The notes below the pieces were generated by a model. The model was given only the letters and a program-made list of their open reading frames with translations. It was not told where the DNA came from and did no database searches. A program made the translations under genes and the position numbers. A DNA stretch of 64,000 nucleotides from Taklimakanibacter deserti (GTDB taxonomy: Bacteria; Pseudomonadota; Alphaproteobacteria; Rhizobiales; Aestuariivirgaceae): contig QORU01000010.1 of the NCBI GenBank assembly GCA_003574785.1, positions 62,001 to 126,000 of the forward strand. Reading direction: 5' to 3'. Position 1 is the first letter of the stretch. Each line of letters starts with the position of its first letter. Positions 1-8,759 of this stretch are shown here, in pieces.

Positions 1-1
1 G

Positions 2-958
2 CGTGAGCTTGCGGCCAAGTCCGACATCGTCATGGAGAACTTCAAGGTCGGCGGCCTCAAGAAATACGGCCTCGATTATGCGAGCCTGAAGGCGATCAAT
101 CCAAAGATCATCTATTGCTCGATCACCGGTTTCGGCCAGACGGGCCCCTATGCGCAGCGCGCCGGCTATGACTTCATGATCCAGGGCATGGGCGGCATCA
201 TGTCGATCACCGGCCAGCCGGACGGGACACCCGGCGCCGAGCCGGTCAAGACCGGTGTCGCCTTCGCCGATGTGTTCACCGGACTTTACGCAACGATCGG
301 CGTGCTGGCGGCACTTCATCACCGCGACCGGACGGGCGAAGGGCAATATCTCGACCTCGCTCTGCTCGACACCCAGGTCGCCGTCCTCGCCAACCAGGCG
401 CTCAATTTCCTGGTCGGCGGCAAGGCACCCAGGCGCCTCGGCAACGCCCATCCCAATATCGTGCCTTATCAGACCTTCGCCACCGAGGACGGCTTCATCA
501 TCATCGCGGTCGGCAATGAGCGGCAGTTCCGCGAATATACGAAGATCGCGGGCGTGCCCGAGATTGCCGATGATCCGCGCTTCCGCTCCAACAGCGACCG
601 CGTCCACCATCGCGAGGCGCTCATAGCGCTCCTCACCGAGCCGATGACTCGGCGCAAGACCGCGGAATGGATCGAAGCCTTGGAGGCCGCCGCCGTGCCC
701 TGCGGGCCGATCAACACGATCGACCAGGTCTTCGCCGACCCCCAGGTCAATGCGCGCGGCCTCAGTGTCACGCTGACCCGCGAGGACGGCACCGAGACGC
801 CAGGGGTCGCCAATCCGGTCAGGTTCTCGGCGACACCGATCGAATACGCAAAAGCGGCACCTCGCCTGGGAGATGCGACAGAAGATGTCCTCAGCAGGGT
901 CCTCGGCCTCACGGCGGGCGACATCGCGAAGCTTCGAGATTCGGCCTCCATCGGCTAA
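2..958 (+). CDS. CaiB/BaiF family CoA-transferase (5' truncated by window edge)
   Basis: The open frame runs in from the window edge, so the true start is upstream; the first in-frame ATG at 32 falls inside the conserved VMENFK stretch and is not a start. Class III CoA-transferases move CoA between carboxylic acids. Visible family motifs are ITGFGQTGPYA, GYDFMIQGMGG and FADVFTGLYA; by analogy with formyl-CoA transferase the Asp of FADVFTG (near nt 269) is the nucleophile. About 318 residues are present of a usual ~390-400. It is followed after 50 bp by the one-carbon genes on the same strand, but no substrate can be assigned. Family assignment is secure. Confidence 0.9.
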   Translation, partial: RELAAKSDIVMENFKVGGLKKYGLDYASLKAINPKIIYCSITGFGQTGPYAQRAGYDFMIQGMGGIMSITGQPDGTPGAEPVKTGVAFADVFTGLYATIGVLAALHHRDRTGEGQYLDLALLDTQVAVLANQALNFLVGGKAPRRLGNAHPNIVPYQTFATEDGFIIIAVGNERQFREYTKIAGVPEIADDPRFRSNSDRVHHREALIALLTEPMTRRKTAEWIEALEAAAVPCGPINTIDQVFADPQVNARGLSVTLTREDGTETPGVANPVRFSATPIEYAKAAPRLGDATEDVLSRVLGLTAGDIAKLRDSASIG

Positions 959-1008
959 ATGTCGCTTTCGGACGGACCTGACGAGTGAGGAAAGGTCATA
1001 GAACTGCC

Positions 1009-1311
1009 ATGGCTAATCTGGTGATCACCTATTGGCGCGACATTCCTTCCGCCGTCTCGGTCAAGGCCGGACGCAAGGAGGAGAAGCGCATGCTCGCCGA
1101 CCGCTTCCAGGAAGCGATCGACATGGCCGCCATGCGCGGCGGGGCTTCCGATACCGACGCCTATCTCGCCGACTGGCGGCGCGCCGATCCGGTCGCCGTC
1201 GGCGATGATCTCATGGCGGAGGCCGACAAGGCCAAGGCCGAGATCGAACAGGCCTATGACAAAGAACGGCTCAAAGCCCTGATCGCCAATGGCGGCGCGG
1301 CAAAATCCTGA
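1009..1311 (+). CDS. Small virulence-factor-domain protein of the one-carbon module
   Basis: A 100-residue protein that reads MANLVITYWRDIPS, then KAGRKEEKRMLADRFQEAID and a C-terminal acidic/Lys helix. It resembles the small 'virulence factor' family (PF13769-like) that sits beside methyltetrahydrofolate methyltransferase genes in alphaproteobacteria; this is family recognition from memory. I chose ATG 1009 over a GTG at 985 because similarity begins at MANLVITYWRD. It ends 26 bp before the pterin-binding methyltransferase, so the two probably share a transcript. No catalytic motif or membrane segment is visible, and its biochemical role is unknown. Confidence 0.7.
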   Translation: MANLVITYWRDIPSAVSVKAGRKEEKRMLADRFQEAIDMAAMRGGASDTDAYLADWRRADPVAVGDDLMAEADKAKAEIEQAYDKERLKALIANGGAAKS

Positions 1312-1337
1312 ACCTCACCCCCGTTTCGAGGACAAAG

Positions 1338-2306
1338 ATGACCCAGACCCTTATCGCTTCTGAAAAAAAGCAATTCCTGATCGGCTTCGAGCGCCCCTTC
1401 TGCGTCATCGGCGAGCGCATCAACCCCACCGGTCGCAAGAAGCTCGCGGCCGAGATGCAGGCCGGCAATTTCGAGACGGTGATCAAGGACGCCCTTGCCC
1501 AGACCGAGGCCGGCGCCAATGTGCTCGACGTCAATGCCGGCGTCACCGCGGTCAATCCCAATGAGACCGAGCCGCCGCTGCTCAAGCAGACGATCGAGAT
1601 CGTGCAGTCGGTCACCGACCTGCCGCTCTGCATCGACTCATCGGTGTCGGCCGCCCTCAAGGTCGGCCTCGAGACCGCCAAGGGCCGACCGCTGGTCAAT
1701 TCGGTGACCGGCGAGGAAGAGAAGCTCGAAGCCATCCTGCCGCTGGTCGCCAAATACAACGTGCCGGTGGTCGCCATCTCCAATGACGAGAGCGGCATCT
1801 CGGAAGATCCCGATGTGCGCTTCGAAGTGGCGAAGAAGATCGTGCAGCGCGCCGCCGATTTCGGCATCAAGCCGGAAGACGTCGTCGTCGATCCCCTGGT
1901 CATGCCGATCGGCGCCATGGGCACGGCCGGCCAGCAGGTGTTCCGCCTGGTGCGGCGCCTGCGCGAGGAGCTGAAAGTGAACACGACCTGCGGGGCCTCG
2001 AACATCGCCTTCGGTATGCCGAACAGGCGCGTGCTCACCGGCTATTTCCTTGCCATGGCGGCGTCGCACGGCATGACCTCGGCGATCATGAATCCGCTCC
2101 ATGACGAAGACATGCATGCTATCCTGGCGGCCAACGTCCTTAACGGCACCGACCGGAACTGCAAAGTGTGGACGAACAAGTTCCGCGAAATGTCGACTCC
2201 CGCCGCGGTTTCGCAAGCCGTCGGCGATGGATTGCCCGGCGCCTCCGGTGAAGATGTCGAATCCCGCCGCCGGGCGCGCGAGGAGCGGCGCCGGCGCCGT
2301 GGATAG
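1338..2306 (+). CDS. Pterin-binding methyltetrahydrofolate:corrinoid methyltransferase
   Basis: A 322-residue TIM-barrel pterin-binding methyltransferase (DHPS/AcsE/MtvA-like fold). Diagnostic motifs are GERINPTGRKKL at the N terminus, GANVLDVNAG, PLCIDSS, LVNSVTGE, VVDPLVMPIG and CGASNIAFGMPNR. Family members move a methyl group between tetrahydrofolate and a corrinoid protein, which fits the RamA-like activase 5 bp downstream and the MttB homologues at 39-47 kb. The C terminus carries an Arg-rich tail (about residues 303-322, ending RRRRRG) that closely resembles the tail of the next gene product. No corrinoid-binding protein gene is in this window, so the partner must lie elsewhere. Confidence 0.9.
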   Translation: MTQTLIASEKKQFLIGFERPFCVIGERINPTGRKKLAAEMQAGNFETVIKDALAQTEAGANVLDVNAGVTAVNPNETEPPLLKQTIEIVQSVTDLPLCIDSSVSAALKVGLETAKGRPLVNSVTGEEEKLEAILPLVAKYNVPVVAISNDESGISEDPDVRFEVAKKIVQRAADFGIKPEDVVVDPLVMPIGAMGTAGQQVFRLVRRLREELKVNTTCGASNIAFGMPNRRVLTGYFLAMAASHGMTSAIMNPLHDEDMHAILAANVLNGTDRNCKVWTNKFREMSTPAAVSQAVGDGLPGASGEDVESRRRAREERRRRRG

Positions 2307-2311
2307 GTGAT

Positions 2312-4345
2312 ATGGCCGACACCAGAAGTGATGCCCTGATCGTTTTCACGCCGTCCGGCAAGCGCGGACGCTTCCCGATCGGCACGCCGGTGCTGCAGGC
2401 GGCCCGCTCGCTCGGCGTCGATATCGATTCCGTTTGCGGCGGGCGCGCCATTTGCGGGCGCTGCCAGATCACCATCGGCGAGGGCGAATTCGCCAAGCAC
2501 GGCATAAGATCGAGCGTCTCGCATCTCAGCGAATTCTCCGCCGTCGAGAAGCGCTATGACGACAAGCGCGGCCTTCTCGCCGGCCGCCGCCTCTCCTGCC
2601 AGACCAAGCTCTTGGGCGATGCCGTCATCGACGTGCCGCCCGAAAGCCAGGTGCACAAGCAGGTGGTGAGGAAGCGCGCCGAGGCGCGCGCCATCGACAT
2701 GCATCCGGCGACCCGCCTCCATTACATCGAGGTGGAAGAGCCCGACATGCACAAGCCCTCCTCCGATCTCGAGCGCGTCTATCGCGCCCTCGAGGAGCAG
2801 TGGGATGTGAAGAATGTCTCGGCCAGCCTCGCCATCATCCAGAACCTGCAAAAGGTGCTGCGCCAGGGCGAATGGAAGATCACCGTCGCCGTGTTCTCGC
2901 GCCCCGCCGGCGGCGGCAATGTCATCACGGCGATCTGGCCCGGCTATCACGACAGCGCCTTCGGCCTTGCCATCGACGTCGGCTCGACCACCATCGCGGC
3001 GCATCTGTGCAATCTCTCGACCGGCGAGGTCGCTGCCTCCTCCGGCCTCATGAATCCGCAGATCCGCTTCGGCGAAGACCTCATGAGCCGCGTCTCCTAT
3101 GTGATGATGAATCCGGGCGGCGAGAAGGAAATGACCGCGACCGTGCGCGAGGCGCTGAATACCTTGGCGGCCCAGGTCGCCCAGGAAGCTTCGATCGAGA
3201 AGACCGACATTCTCGAAGCCGTGCTGGTCGGCAATCCGGTCATGCATCATCTCTTCCTCGGCATCGATCCGACCGAGCTCGGGGGCGCGCCCTTCGCGCT
3301 CGCCACCGGGCTCTCGGTGACACGGCCCGCCCGCGAGCTCGATCTCGACCTCAATCACGGCGCGCAAGTCTATGTGCTGCCCTGCATCGCGGGCCATGTC
3401 GGCGCCGACACCGCGGGCGTGGTCTTGTCGGAATCGCCGCAATATTCCGAAGACAACATGCTCATCGTCGATGTCGGCACCAATGCCGAGATCGTGCTCG
3501 GCTCCAAGCACCGCTTGCTGGCCTGCTCGTCACCGACCGGCCCCGCTTTCGAGGGCGCCCAGATCACGTGCGGGCAGCGCGCCGCCCCCGGCGCGATAGA
3601 ACGTATCCGCATCGATCCCGAGACGCTCGAACCGCGCTATCGGGTGATCGGCTCCGATCTCTGGTCGGACGAGCCGGGCTTCGAGGACGCGGTCGCCTCG
3701 ACCGGCGTCACCGGCATTTGCGGCTCCGGCATCATCGAAGTCATCGCCGAAATGTATCTTGCCGGCATCATCAATCAGGACGGTCTGGTCGATGGCGCGA
3801 TGGCGGAACGGTCGCCGCGCATCAGGCCGCATAAGCGCACTTTCACCTATGTGGTGCGCGACGGCGAGCCCTTCATCGCCATCACCCAGAACGATGTGCG
3901 CGCCATCCAGCTCGCCAAGGCCGCCCTTTATGCCGGCACGCGGCTGCTCATGGACAAGCTCGGCATCGACCATGTCGACCGCATCCGCCTCGCCGGCGCC
4001 TTCGGCAGCCATATCGACGTCAAATTCGCGATGATCCTGGGGCTCATTCCCGATTGTCCGCTCGATAAGGTGCAGTCGGCCGGCAACGCGGCGGGCACGG
4101 GTGCGCGTATAGCACTTCTCAACACCAAGGCGCGCGATGAGATCGAGCATGTCGTCAGGCGCATCGAGAAGATCGAGACGGCGGTCGAGCCTCTGTTCCA
4201 GCAGCATTTCGTCGAGGCGATGGCCATCCCGCACAAGACGGCGGTCTTCGCCAATCTCGCCAAGGAAGTGAAGTTCCCGGCGCCCAAGATCATCACGCCG
4301 CCGGAAGCCGATGGCGGTGAGCGGCGCCGGCGCCGCAGAGGCTGA
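2312..4345 (+). CDS. RamA-like corrinoid reductive activase (2Fe-2S + ASKHA, DUF4445)
   Basis: A 677-residue protein with an N-terminal plant-type 2Fe-2S ferredoxin domain (Cys42, Cys48 and Cys51 in VCGGRAICGRC, Cys96 in RRLSC), a middle linker, and an ASKHA ATPase-like C-terminal half (GLAIDVGSTTIAAHL near residue 215, MLIVDVGTNAEIVLGS near 385, RIRLAGAFGSHI near 555). Proteins of this build reduce Co(II) corrinoid back to Co(I) at the cost of ATP, repairing methyltransferase corrinoid partners. It starts 5 bp after the methyltransferase stop, so the pair is probably translationally linked. The tail ends in RRRRRRG like its neighbour. Assignment is strong; which corrinoid protein it serves cannot be told. 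Confidence 0.9.
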   Translation: MADTRSDALIVFTPSGKRGRFPIGTPVLQAARSLGVDIDSVCGGRAICGRCQITIGEGEFAKHGIRSSVSHLSEFSAVEKRYDDKRGLLAGRRLSCQTKLLGDAVIDVPPESQVHKQVVRKRAEARAIDMHPATRLHYIEVEEPDMHKPSSDLERVYRALEEQWDVKNVSASLAIIQNLQKVLRQGEWKITVAVFSRPAGGGNVITAIWPGYHDSAFGLAIDVGSTTIAAHLCNLSTGEVAASSGLMNPQIRFGEDLMSRVSYVMMNPGGEKEMTATVREALNTLAAQVAQEASIEKTDILEAVLVGNPVMHHLFLGIDPTELGGAPFALATGLSVTRPARELDLDLNHGAQVYVLPCIAGHVGADTAGVVLSESPQYSEDNMLIVDVGTNAEIVLGSKHRLLACSSPTGPAFEGAQITCGQRAAPGAIERIRIDPETLEPRYRVIGSDLWSDEPGFEDAVASTGVTGICGSGIIEVIAEMYLAGIINQDGLVDGAMAERSPRIRPHKRTFTYVVRDGEPFIAITQNDVRAIQLAKAALYAGTRLLMDKLGIDHVDRIRLAGAFGSHIDVKFAMILGLIPDCPLDKVQSAGNAAGTGARIALLNTKARDEIEHVVRRIEKIETAVEPLFQQHFVEAMAIPHKTAVFANLAKEVKFPAPKIITPPEADGGERRRRRRG

Positions 4346-4346
4346 C

Positions 4347-4712
4347 ATGTCGCAAGCGGAAGATCCCACGAGCGTCGTCCAACGTCAGTTGGACGCCTAC
4401 AATGCTCATGATATGGAAGCGTGGCTCGCCACCTATGCGCCTGACGCTAGGCAATATGAATATCCGGACAAGCTGCTGGCGGAGGGCCATGATGCCATCC
4501 GTGCACGGATGACCACGCGCTTCCAGGATCCTGATCTGCACGCGCATCTCAAATCGCGGATCGTGCTCGGCAATACCGTGATCGATCATGAGCATGTCGC
4601 GCGAACCTTCCCGGAAGGGCCGGGCCATGTCGAGATGGTGGCGATCTATCAGGTCACGGCCGGGCACATAGGTCTAGCGACATTCATCATCGGTGATAAG
4701 AAACTCTCGTAG
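4347..4712 (+). CDS. SnoaL-like / nuclear transport factor 2-fold protein
   Basis: A 121-residue protein starting one base after the activase stop (TGAC-ATG); an in-frame start at 4311 would lie inside the activase gene and is less likely. The pattern VVQRQLDAYNAHDMEAWLATYAPDA followed by G-H-x-A-I-R and a closing beta-rich stretch is typical of the SnoaL/ketosteroid-isomerase-like fold, a small cone-shaped barrel used for isomerases and many proteins of unknown function. It converges with the AraC gene (stop codons 9 bp apart). No specific reaction can be assigned. Confidence 0.75.
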   Translation: MSQAEDPTSVVQRQLDAYNAHDMEAWLATYAPDARQYEYPDKLLAEGHDAIRARMTTRFQDPDLHAHLKSRIVLGNTVIDHEHVARTFPEGPGHVEMVAIYQVTAGHIGLATFIIGDKKLS

Positions 4713-4720
4713 ATCGCCGC

Positions 4721-5572
4721 TCAGCGCGGCAAGCTCTTCGTTCCGAGCTCGTTGCGCCGCCAGGACGAGGGCGCGACGCCGGTCGAGCGCTTGAATTCGC
4801 GGCTGAAATGATAGACGTCGCAAAAGCCGCAGCGCTCGGCCACCTCGGCAAGGCTCCTGCCGCCGACGAGCAGCGACTGGGCCTGCATCAATCGCTCGCG
4901 GATGAGCCACTGGCGCGGGCTGGTGCGCAGATGCTTGCGGAACAGGCGGCGGATCTGCGACGACCCGAGGCGGGAGACTTGGCTCAGATCCTCGGCCTCC
5001 CAGGAAAGCTCCAGATTTGCGCGCATGGCATTGATCGTCGCCGCCAAGGCCGGCGGCAGCTCCCGCGAGCCGTTGCCCGAGAGGCTGCGGTCGATCATGG
5101 TCAGGAATTCCGCGACAAGCTGGTTGAGGCGCAGATCGAGCCCCGGATCGCGCCGCCGCATGGTGGCGAAGAGCCGGTCGAACCAGGCGACGAGATTGAC
5201 GCTTTCGGCGATTGTGGCCTTGGGAAAGGCGTCGCCGAACAGTTTCCGGCGCAGCTCGGCGAGATTGGGACCGTCGAGCCGGAACCACAGCACCGTCCAG
5301 GGCTCTGCCTCATCGGCCGAATGTCCATGGCGCGTCTCATTGGCGATCCAGGCCAGCTCGCCCGCCCCGATGGGCTGGCGCTCGCCCAGCGTCTCCACCG
5401 TGCCGGCGCCTGAAAGGCAATAAAGAATGTCCTGGCCCGGATGAGACGCCCGCATGACGCGGTAATCGGGCGCCGCCTCGACCTTGCCGGCCCTGAGCAC
5501 GCTCGCCGCGGCCTTCGTCCAGCCGGGCTCCGGAACATAATGCAGGCTTTCGAGAAAGACGCTCTGGCGCAT
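4721..5572 (-). CDS. AraC family transcriptional regulator
   Basis: A 283-residue regulator with an N-terminal cupin-like sensor half and two C-terminal helix-turn-helix motifs. The signature GFCDVYHFSREFKRSTGVAPS near the end is the classic AraC family pattern. I chose ATG 5572 (MRQSVFLESLHYVPEPG) because homologues start near this motif; an upstream ATG at 5671 would add 33 residues that look non-coding. It is divergent from the PhyH gene at 5712 with a 139-bp shared upstream region, so it probably controls the dioxygenase and possibly the transport operon behind it. The effector is unknown; the pairing with a sugar-type transporter hints at a small polar ligand. Confidence 0.9.
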   Translation of the reverse strand: MRQSVFLESLHYVPEPGWTKAAASVLRAGKVEAAPDYRVMRASHPGQDILYCLSGAGTVETLGERQPIGAGELAWIANETRHGHSADEAEPWTVLWFRLDGPNLAELRRKLFGDAFPKATIAESVNLVAWFDRLFATMRRRDPGLDLRLNQLVAEFLTMIDRSLSGNGSRELPPALAATINAMRANLELSWEAEDLSQVSRLGSSQIRRLFRKHLRTSPRQWLIRERLMQAQSLLVGGRSLAEVAERCGFCDVYHFSREFKRSTGVAPSSWRRNELGTKSLPR

Positions 5573-5711
5573 GCGCGTTTTATACAAAAAATGAGTCCCG
5601 TTTGTCCATTTCCCACCGGACATGCCGCGCATAGGATGCCCGCCAGACATTCGAAAACACGAGCGAAACAAGGTTTTTCAGGAGATTTCGCTCCTGTGAG
5701 GGAGATAGCCG

Positions 5712-6476
5712 ATGCTCGGACTGACGCAAGCTGAAGCCAAGGACTATGCGCGCGACGGCTACATCATCCGCAAGGGCCTGTTGAGCGAGGAAGAGGTCGC
5801 CGATTTTCGTGGCCATGCGCGCCAGCAGCTCGAGGCCGAGAAGAAGACCGGCGCCATCATGGCCAAGGGCGACAAGGAGGGCAAAACCACCCTCCTCAAG
5901 ATGTGGACCAAGGCCGAGGACGACAAATACGGCCTCCTTGCACGCGACGAGCGCATGGTCGGCCTCGCGGAGGCCGCGATCGGCAAGCCCATCTATCTCT
6001 ACAGCCACAAGATGACGATGAAGCAGCCCAATGAAGGCGGCGCCTGGGAGTGGCACCAGGATTTCGGCTACTGGTATAATTACGGCTGCCTCGCCCCCGA
6101 TATGATGAGCATCTATATCGCCCTCGACAAGGCGACGCGCGAGAATGGCTGCCTGCAGGTGCTGAAGGCGACGCACAAGCTCGGCCGCCTCAATCATATC
6201 CGCGAGAACGACCAGACCAATGTCGAGCAGGAGCATCTCGATGCGGCGCTCAAGCGCTTCGAGCATGTCTATGTCGAGATGGAGGCCGGCGATGCCCTGG
6301 TGTTCGACGGCAATCTGCTGCATCGCTCGGACGCCAACCGCTCCGACACGTATCGCTGGGGCTATATCTGCTCCTATAACGCCGTCGAGAACGCGCCGTT
6401 CAAGAAGGTGCGCGAATACGGCAATTTCGATGAATTGAAGAAAGTGCCGGCGGGCTCGTTCCGCATGGCGTCTTGA
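5712..6476 (+). CDS. Phytanoyl-CoA dioxygenase (PhyH) family protein
   Basis: A 254-residue Fe(II)/2-oxoglutarate-dependent oxygenase. The facial triad can be read as His and Asp in WHQDFGYWYNYG (near residue 115) and the distal His in FDGNLLHRSDANRS (near residue 205), with a nearby Arg suited to bind 2-oxoglutarate. Bacterial members hydroxylate diverse small molecules, so the name does not imply phytanoyl-CoA. The gene lies between a divergent AraC regulator and a ribose-type ABC operon that begins 65 bp downstream, suggesting the oxygenase acts on the imported compound or a product of it. A second PhyH gene at 13484 closes the same region. Confidence 0.88.
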   Translation: MLGLTQAEAKDYARDGYIIRKGLLSEEEVADFRGHARQQLEAEKKTGAIMAKGDKEGKTTLLKMWTKAEDDKYGLLARDERMVGLAEAAIGKPIYLYSHKMTMKQPNEGGAWEWHQDFGYWYNYGCLAPDMMSIYIALDKATRENGCLQVLKATHKLGRLNHIRENDQTNVEQEHLDAALKRFEHVYVEMEAGDALVFDGNLLHRSDANRSDTYRWGYICSYNAVENAPFKKVREYGNFDELKKVPAGSFRMAS

Positions 6477-6541
6477 GGCCGAAGCCGGGCGACGCCCGGA
6501 TCATAGCCGGACCCGCGCAAGCGGCCGGAGGGGAGGACAGG

Positions 6542-7564
6542 ATGACCGATACGGTCAGGACCGGTGCGCGCGCACCTGCCATGGACCGCATTTCAGTGTC
6601 GGGGCTCTTGCGCGCACGCGAAACCGGCGTGTTTCTCGCGCTCGTCGTCCTATGCCTGTTCCTGACCTTCGCCACCGACGGCTTCCTGACCTCGATCAAC
6701 CTGCTCAATGTCGGGCGCCAGATCTCGCTCCTCGGCATCATGGCGGTCGGCATGACCTTCGTCCTGATCTCGGGCGAGGTCGACCTTTCCGTCGGATCGA
6801 ACTACGCGCTCTCCGGGCTTGCCACCGGCATGCTCATCATCGCTGGCTGGGGCCTCTTGCCCGCCCTCTGCGTCGGCCTCCTCACCGGCATGGCGATCGG
6901 CCTCATCAACGGCGTCCTCTCGACCTATGGCCGGCTCCCCTCGCTCATCGCGACGCTCGGCATGCTCTCGGTGGTGCGTGGTGCCGCTCTCATCCTCACC
7001 AACGGCCAGCCGGTCACCGTCAATGTCCGCAACGGTGCTGATCCTTCGGTGCTCGAGACCTTCAGCTTCATCGGCCAGGGCTATCTCTTCGGCGTCGTGC
7101 CGATGCAGCTCGTTTTCTTCATCATCATCGCCGCCCTCGCCTGGGTGGTGCTGTCCTGCACCAATTTCGGCTTCCGCGTCTTCGCCGTCGGCGGCAGCGC
7201 CAAGGCGGCGCGGGTATCCGGCATCTCGATCAACAGCGTGAAGATCTGGGCCTTCGTGCTGATGGGCGCGCTCTCCGCCTTCGCCGGCATACTGAGCCTC
7301 GCCTTCCTGCCCAGCGGCCAGGCCGGGCGCACCGGGCTCGGCCTCGAGCTCGACGTGATCGCCGCCACCATCGTCGGCGGCGCCTCTCTGTCGGGCGGCG
7401 AAGGCACCATTCTCGGAACCATTCTCGGCGTCCTGATCATCGGCGTCATGCGCAACGGCCTCGTGCTGATGGGCGTCTCGCCCTTCGTGCAGGAGCTGAT
7501 GATCGGTCTCGTCATCATCATCGCCGTCGGCATCGACAAATGGACAACCCACCGGCGCGCCTGA
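6542..7564 (+). CDS. Ribose-type ABC transporter permease (RbsC-like)
   Basis: A 340-residue inner-membrane permease of the BPD_transp_2 family with about 8-10 hydrophobic segments. Family motifs are GEVDLSVGSNYALSGL, IATLGMLSVVRG, GGSAKAARVSGI and GGASLSGGEGTILGT. ATG 6542 follows a GGAGGGGAGGA ribosome-binding site; an earlier in-frame start would run through it. It is the first gene of an operon continuing with a binding protein, an ATPase, a PfkB kinase and RbsD, which points to ribose or a related pentose. Only one permease gene is present, so it probably acts as a homodimer. Confidence 0.92.
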   Translation: MTDTVRTGARAPAMDRISVSGLLRARETGVFLALVVLCLFLTFATDGFLTSINLLNVGRQISLLGIMAVGMTFVLISGEVDLSVGSNYALSGLATGMLIIAGWGLLPALCVGLLTGMAIGLINGVLSTYGRLPSLIATLGMLSVVRGAALILTNGQPVTVNVRNGADPSVLETFSFIGQGYLFGVVPMQLVFFIIIAALAWVVLSCTNFGFRVFAVGGSAKAARVSGISINSVKIWAFVLMGALSAFAGILSLAFLPSGQAGRTGLGLELDVIAATIVGGASLSGGEGTILGTILGVLIIGVMRNGLVLMGVSPFVQELMIGLVIIIAVGIDKWTTHRRA

Positions 7565-7601
7565 TGGCGATCGGCTTTTATCCAAAGGGAGGACTATCCA
7601 G

Positions 7602-8576
7602 ATGAAACTAAGACACGTCATCCTCGCCACGGCGCTCTGCCTGTGGCCGTTGCAGCAGGCGGCAGCCGAATCCAAGCTCGCCGACTTCCCCCTGGCCGAG
7701 CGCATCAAGAGCAAGGTCGCGGCCGGCCAGCCCCTCGACATCTATGTCTCCTATCATGATGTCTCCAACGAATTCGCGCCCTTCATGAAAGCGGGCGTCG
7801 AGCGTGCTGCCACCGAAGACAAGGTCAATGCCAAATTCATCGGCCCCGTCGGCGCCGATGCCGACGGCCAGATCAGCGAGATCGAGACGCTGATGAGCAA
7901 AATGGACGGGCTCGCCATCTCCTCCGTCTCGACCGACGCACTGGCGCCGGTGATCGACCGCGTGCTCGCCGCCGGCATCCCGGTCGTCACCTTCAACACC
8001 GACAATCCCGACAGCAAGCGCCTCGCTTTTGCCGGCCAGGATCTGGTCCAGTCGGGCCGCGAGGCAGGCAGCCTCATGGCGAAAGTGCTGAACGGCAAGG
8101 GCAAGGTCATCATCACCACCATCGATGCCGCCGCGCAGTGGTCGATCGACCGCGAGAAGGGAGCGCGCGAGGCGCTGCAGAAGGAGAGCGGCATAGAGGT
8201 CGTGCAGACGCTCAATACCGGCACCGATCCACAGAAGATCTATTCGGCGATCGAGAACGCCATGCTCGCCAATTCCGACATCGACGGTATCCTGTCGCTC
8301 GAATGCTGCTCGACGCCGGCGGCGGGCACCTGGGTCGAGCGCAACAAGGCCTCCGACAAGGTGAAGGTCGTCGGCTTCGATCTCCTCGACCAGACGGTGC
8401 AGCTCGTCGAGAGCGGCAATATCCAGGCGACGATCGACCAGGCGCCCGAGCGCCAGGGCTTCGAGGCGGTCAATCTCATCGTCAAATTCGTGAAGGGCGA
8501 GCCGATCGATAATCTCGACACCGGTGTCGGCGTCTACACCAAGGACAACATCGCCGAAGTCACCAAGAAGAAGTAA
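7602..8576 (+). CDS. Sugar ABC transporter periplasmic binding protein (RbsB-like)
   Basis: A 324-residue periplasmic binding protein with a signal peptide (MKLRHVILATALCLWPLQQA, cleavage likely after AAA near residue 22). The two-lobed Peripla_BP_4 fold is indicated by IYVSYHDVSNEFAPFMKAG, DGLAISSVSTDAL, AAGIPVVTFNTD and KVKVVGFDLLDQTVQLVESG. It follows the permease by 37 bp and has a GGGAGG ribosome-binding site. It delivers the solute to the permease/ATPase pair in this operon. The gene order suggests ribose-like sugars; the ligand is not proven. Confidence 0.92.
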   Translation: MKLRHVILATALCLWPLQQAAAESKLADFPLAERIKSKVAAGQPLDIYVSYHDVSNEFAPFMKAGVERAATEDKVNAKFIGPVGADADGQISEIETLMSKMDGLAISSVSTDALAPVIDRVLAAGIPVVTFNTDNPDSKRLAFAGQDLVQSGREAGSLMAKVLNGKGKVIITTIDAAAQWSIDREKGAREALQKESGIEVVQTLNTGTDPQKIYSAIENAMLANSDIDGILSLECCSTPAAGTWVERNKASDKVKVVGFDLLDQTVQLVESGNIQATIDQAPERQGFEAVNLIVKFVKGEPIDNLDTGVGVYTKDNIAEVTKKK

Positions 8577-8587
8577 CTCAACCTTCC

Positions 8588-8728
8588 CCTTCTCCCGTCC
8601 GAAGGATGGGAGAAGGTGGCCGAAGGCCGGATGAAGGCTCTTCTGAGTGAACGGAATGTCTCGGACAAAGAGCCCTCACCCGCCCTGTCGGGCACCCTCT
8701 CCCATTGCTGCGCAACGGGAGAGGGGGA
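8588..8728. repeat. Rhizobiales-type intergenic repeat with paired hairpins
   Basis: The segment between the binding protein and ATPase genes contains CCTTCTCCC...GGGAGAAGG (8588-8616), then TGGCCGAAGGCCGGATGAAGG, then AGCCCTCACCC and CCCTCTCCC...GGGAGAGGG. This is the wording of a very common rhizobial intergenic mosaic element. The arms can fold into strong hairpins and may moderate transcript stability between genes of the operon. A long reading frame passes through it in phase with the ATPase, but that extension is not protein-like. Confidence 0.75.
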
Positions 8729-8759
8729 AACGGTGGAGACACCTCATATTCGGCAAGTG

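Noticed and set aside
2042..3511. 489-residue antisense frame inside the activase gene
   Set aside because: It is a GC-rich shadow of the 2312-4345 gene; the composition (Asp/His/Arg/Gly rich) shows no protein family pattern.
8616..8759. N-terminal extension of the RbsA-like ATPase
   Set aside because: The segment consists of a Rhizobiales intergenic repeat; ATPase similarity begins after ATG 8760.
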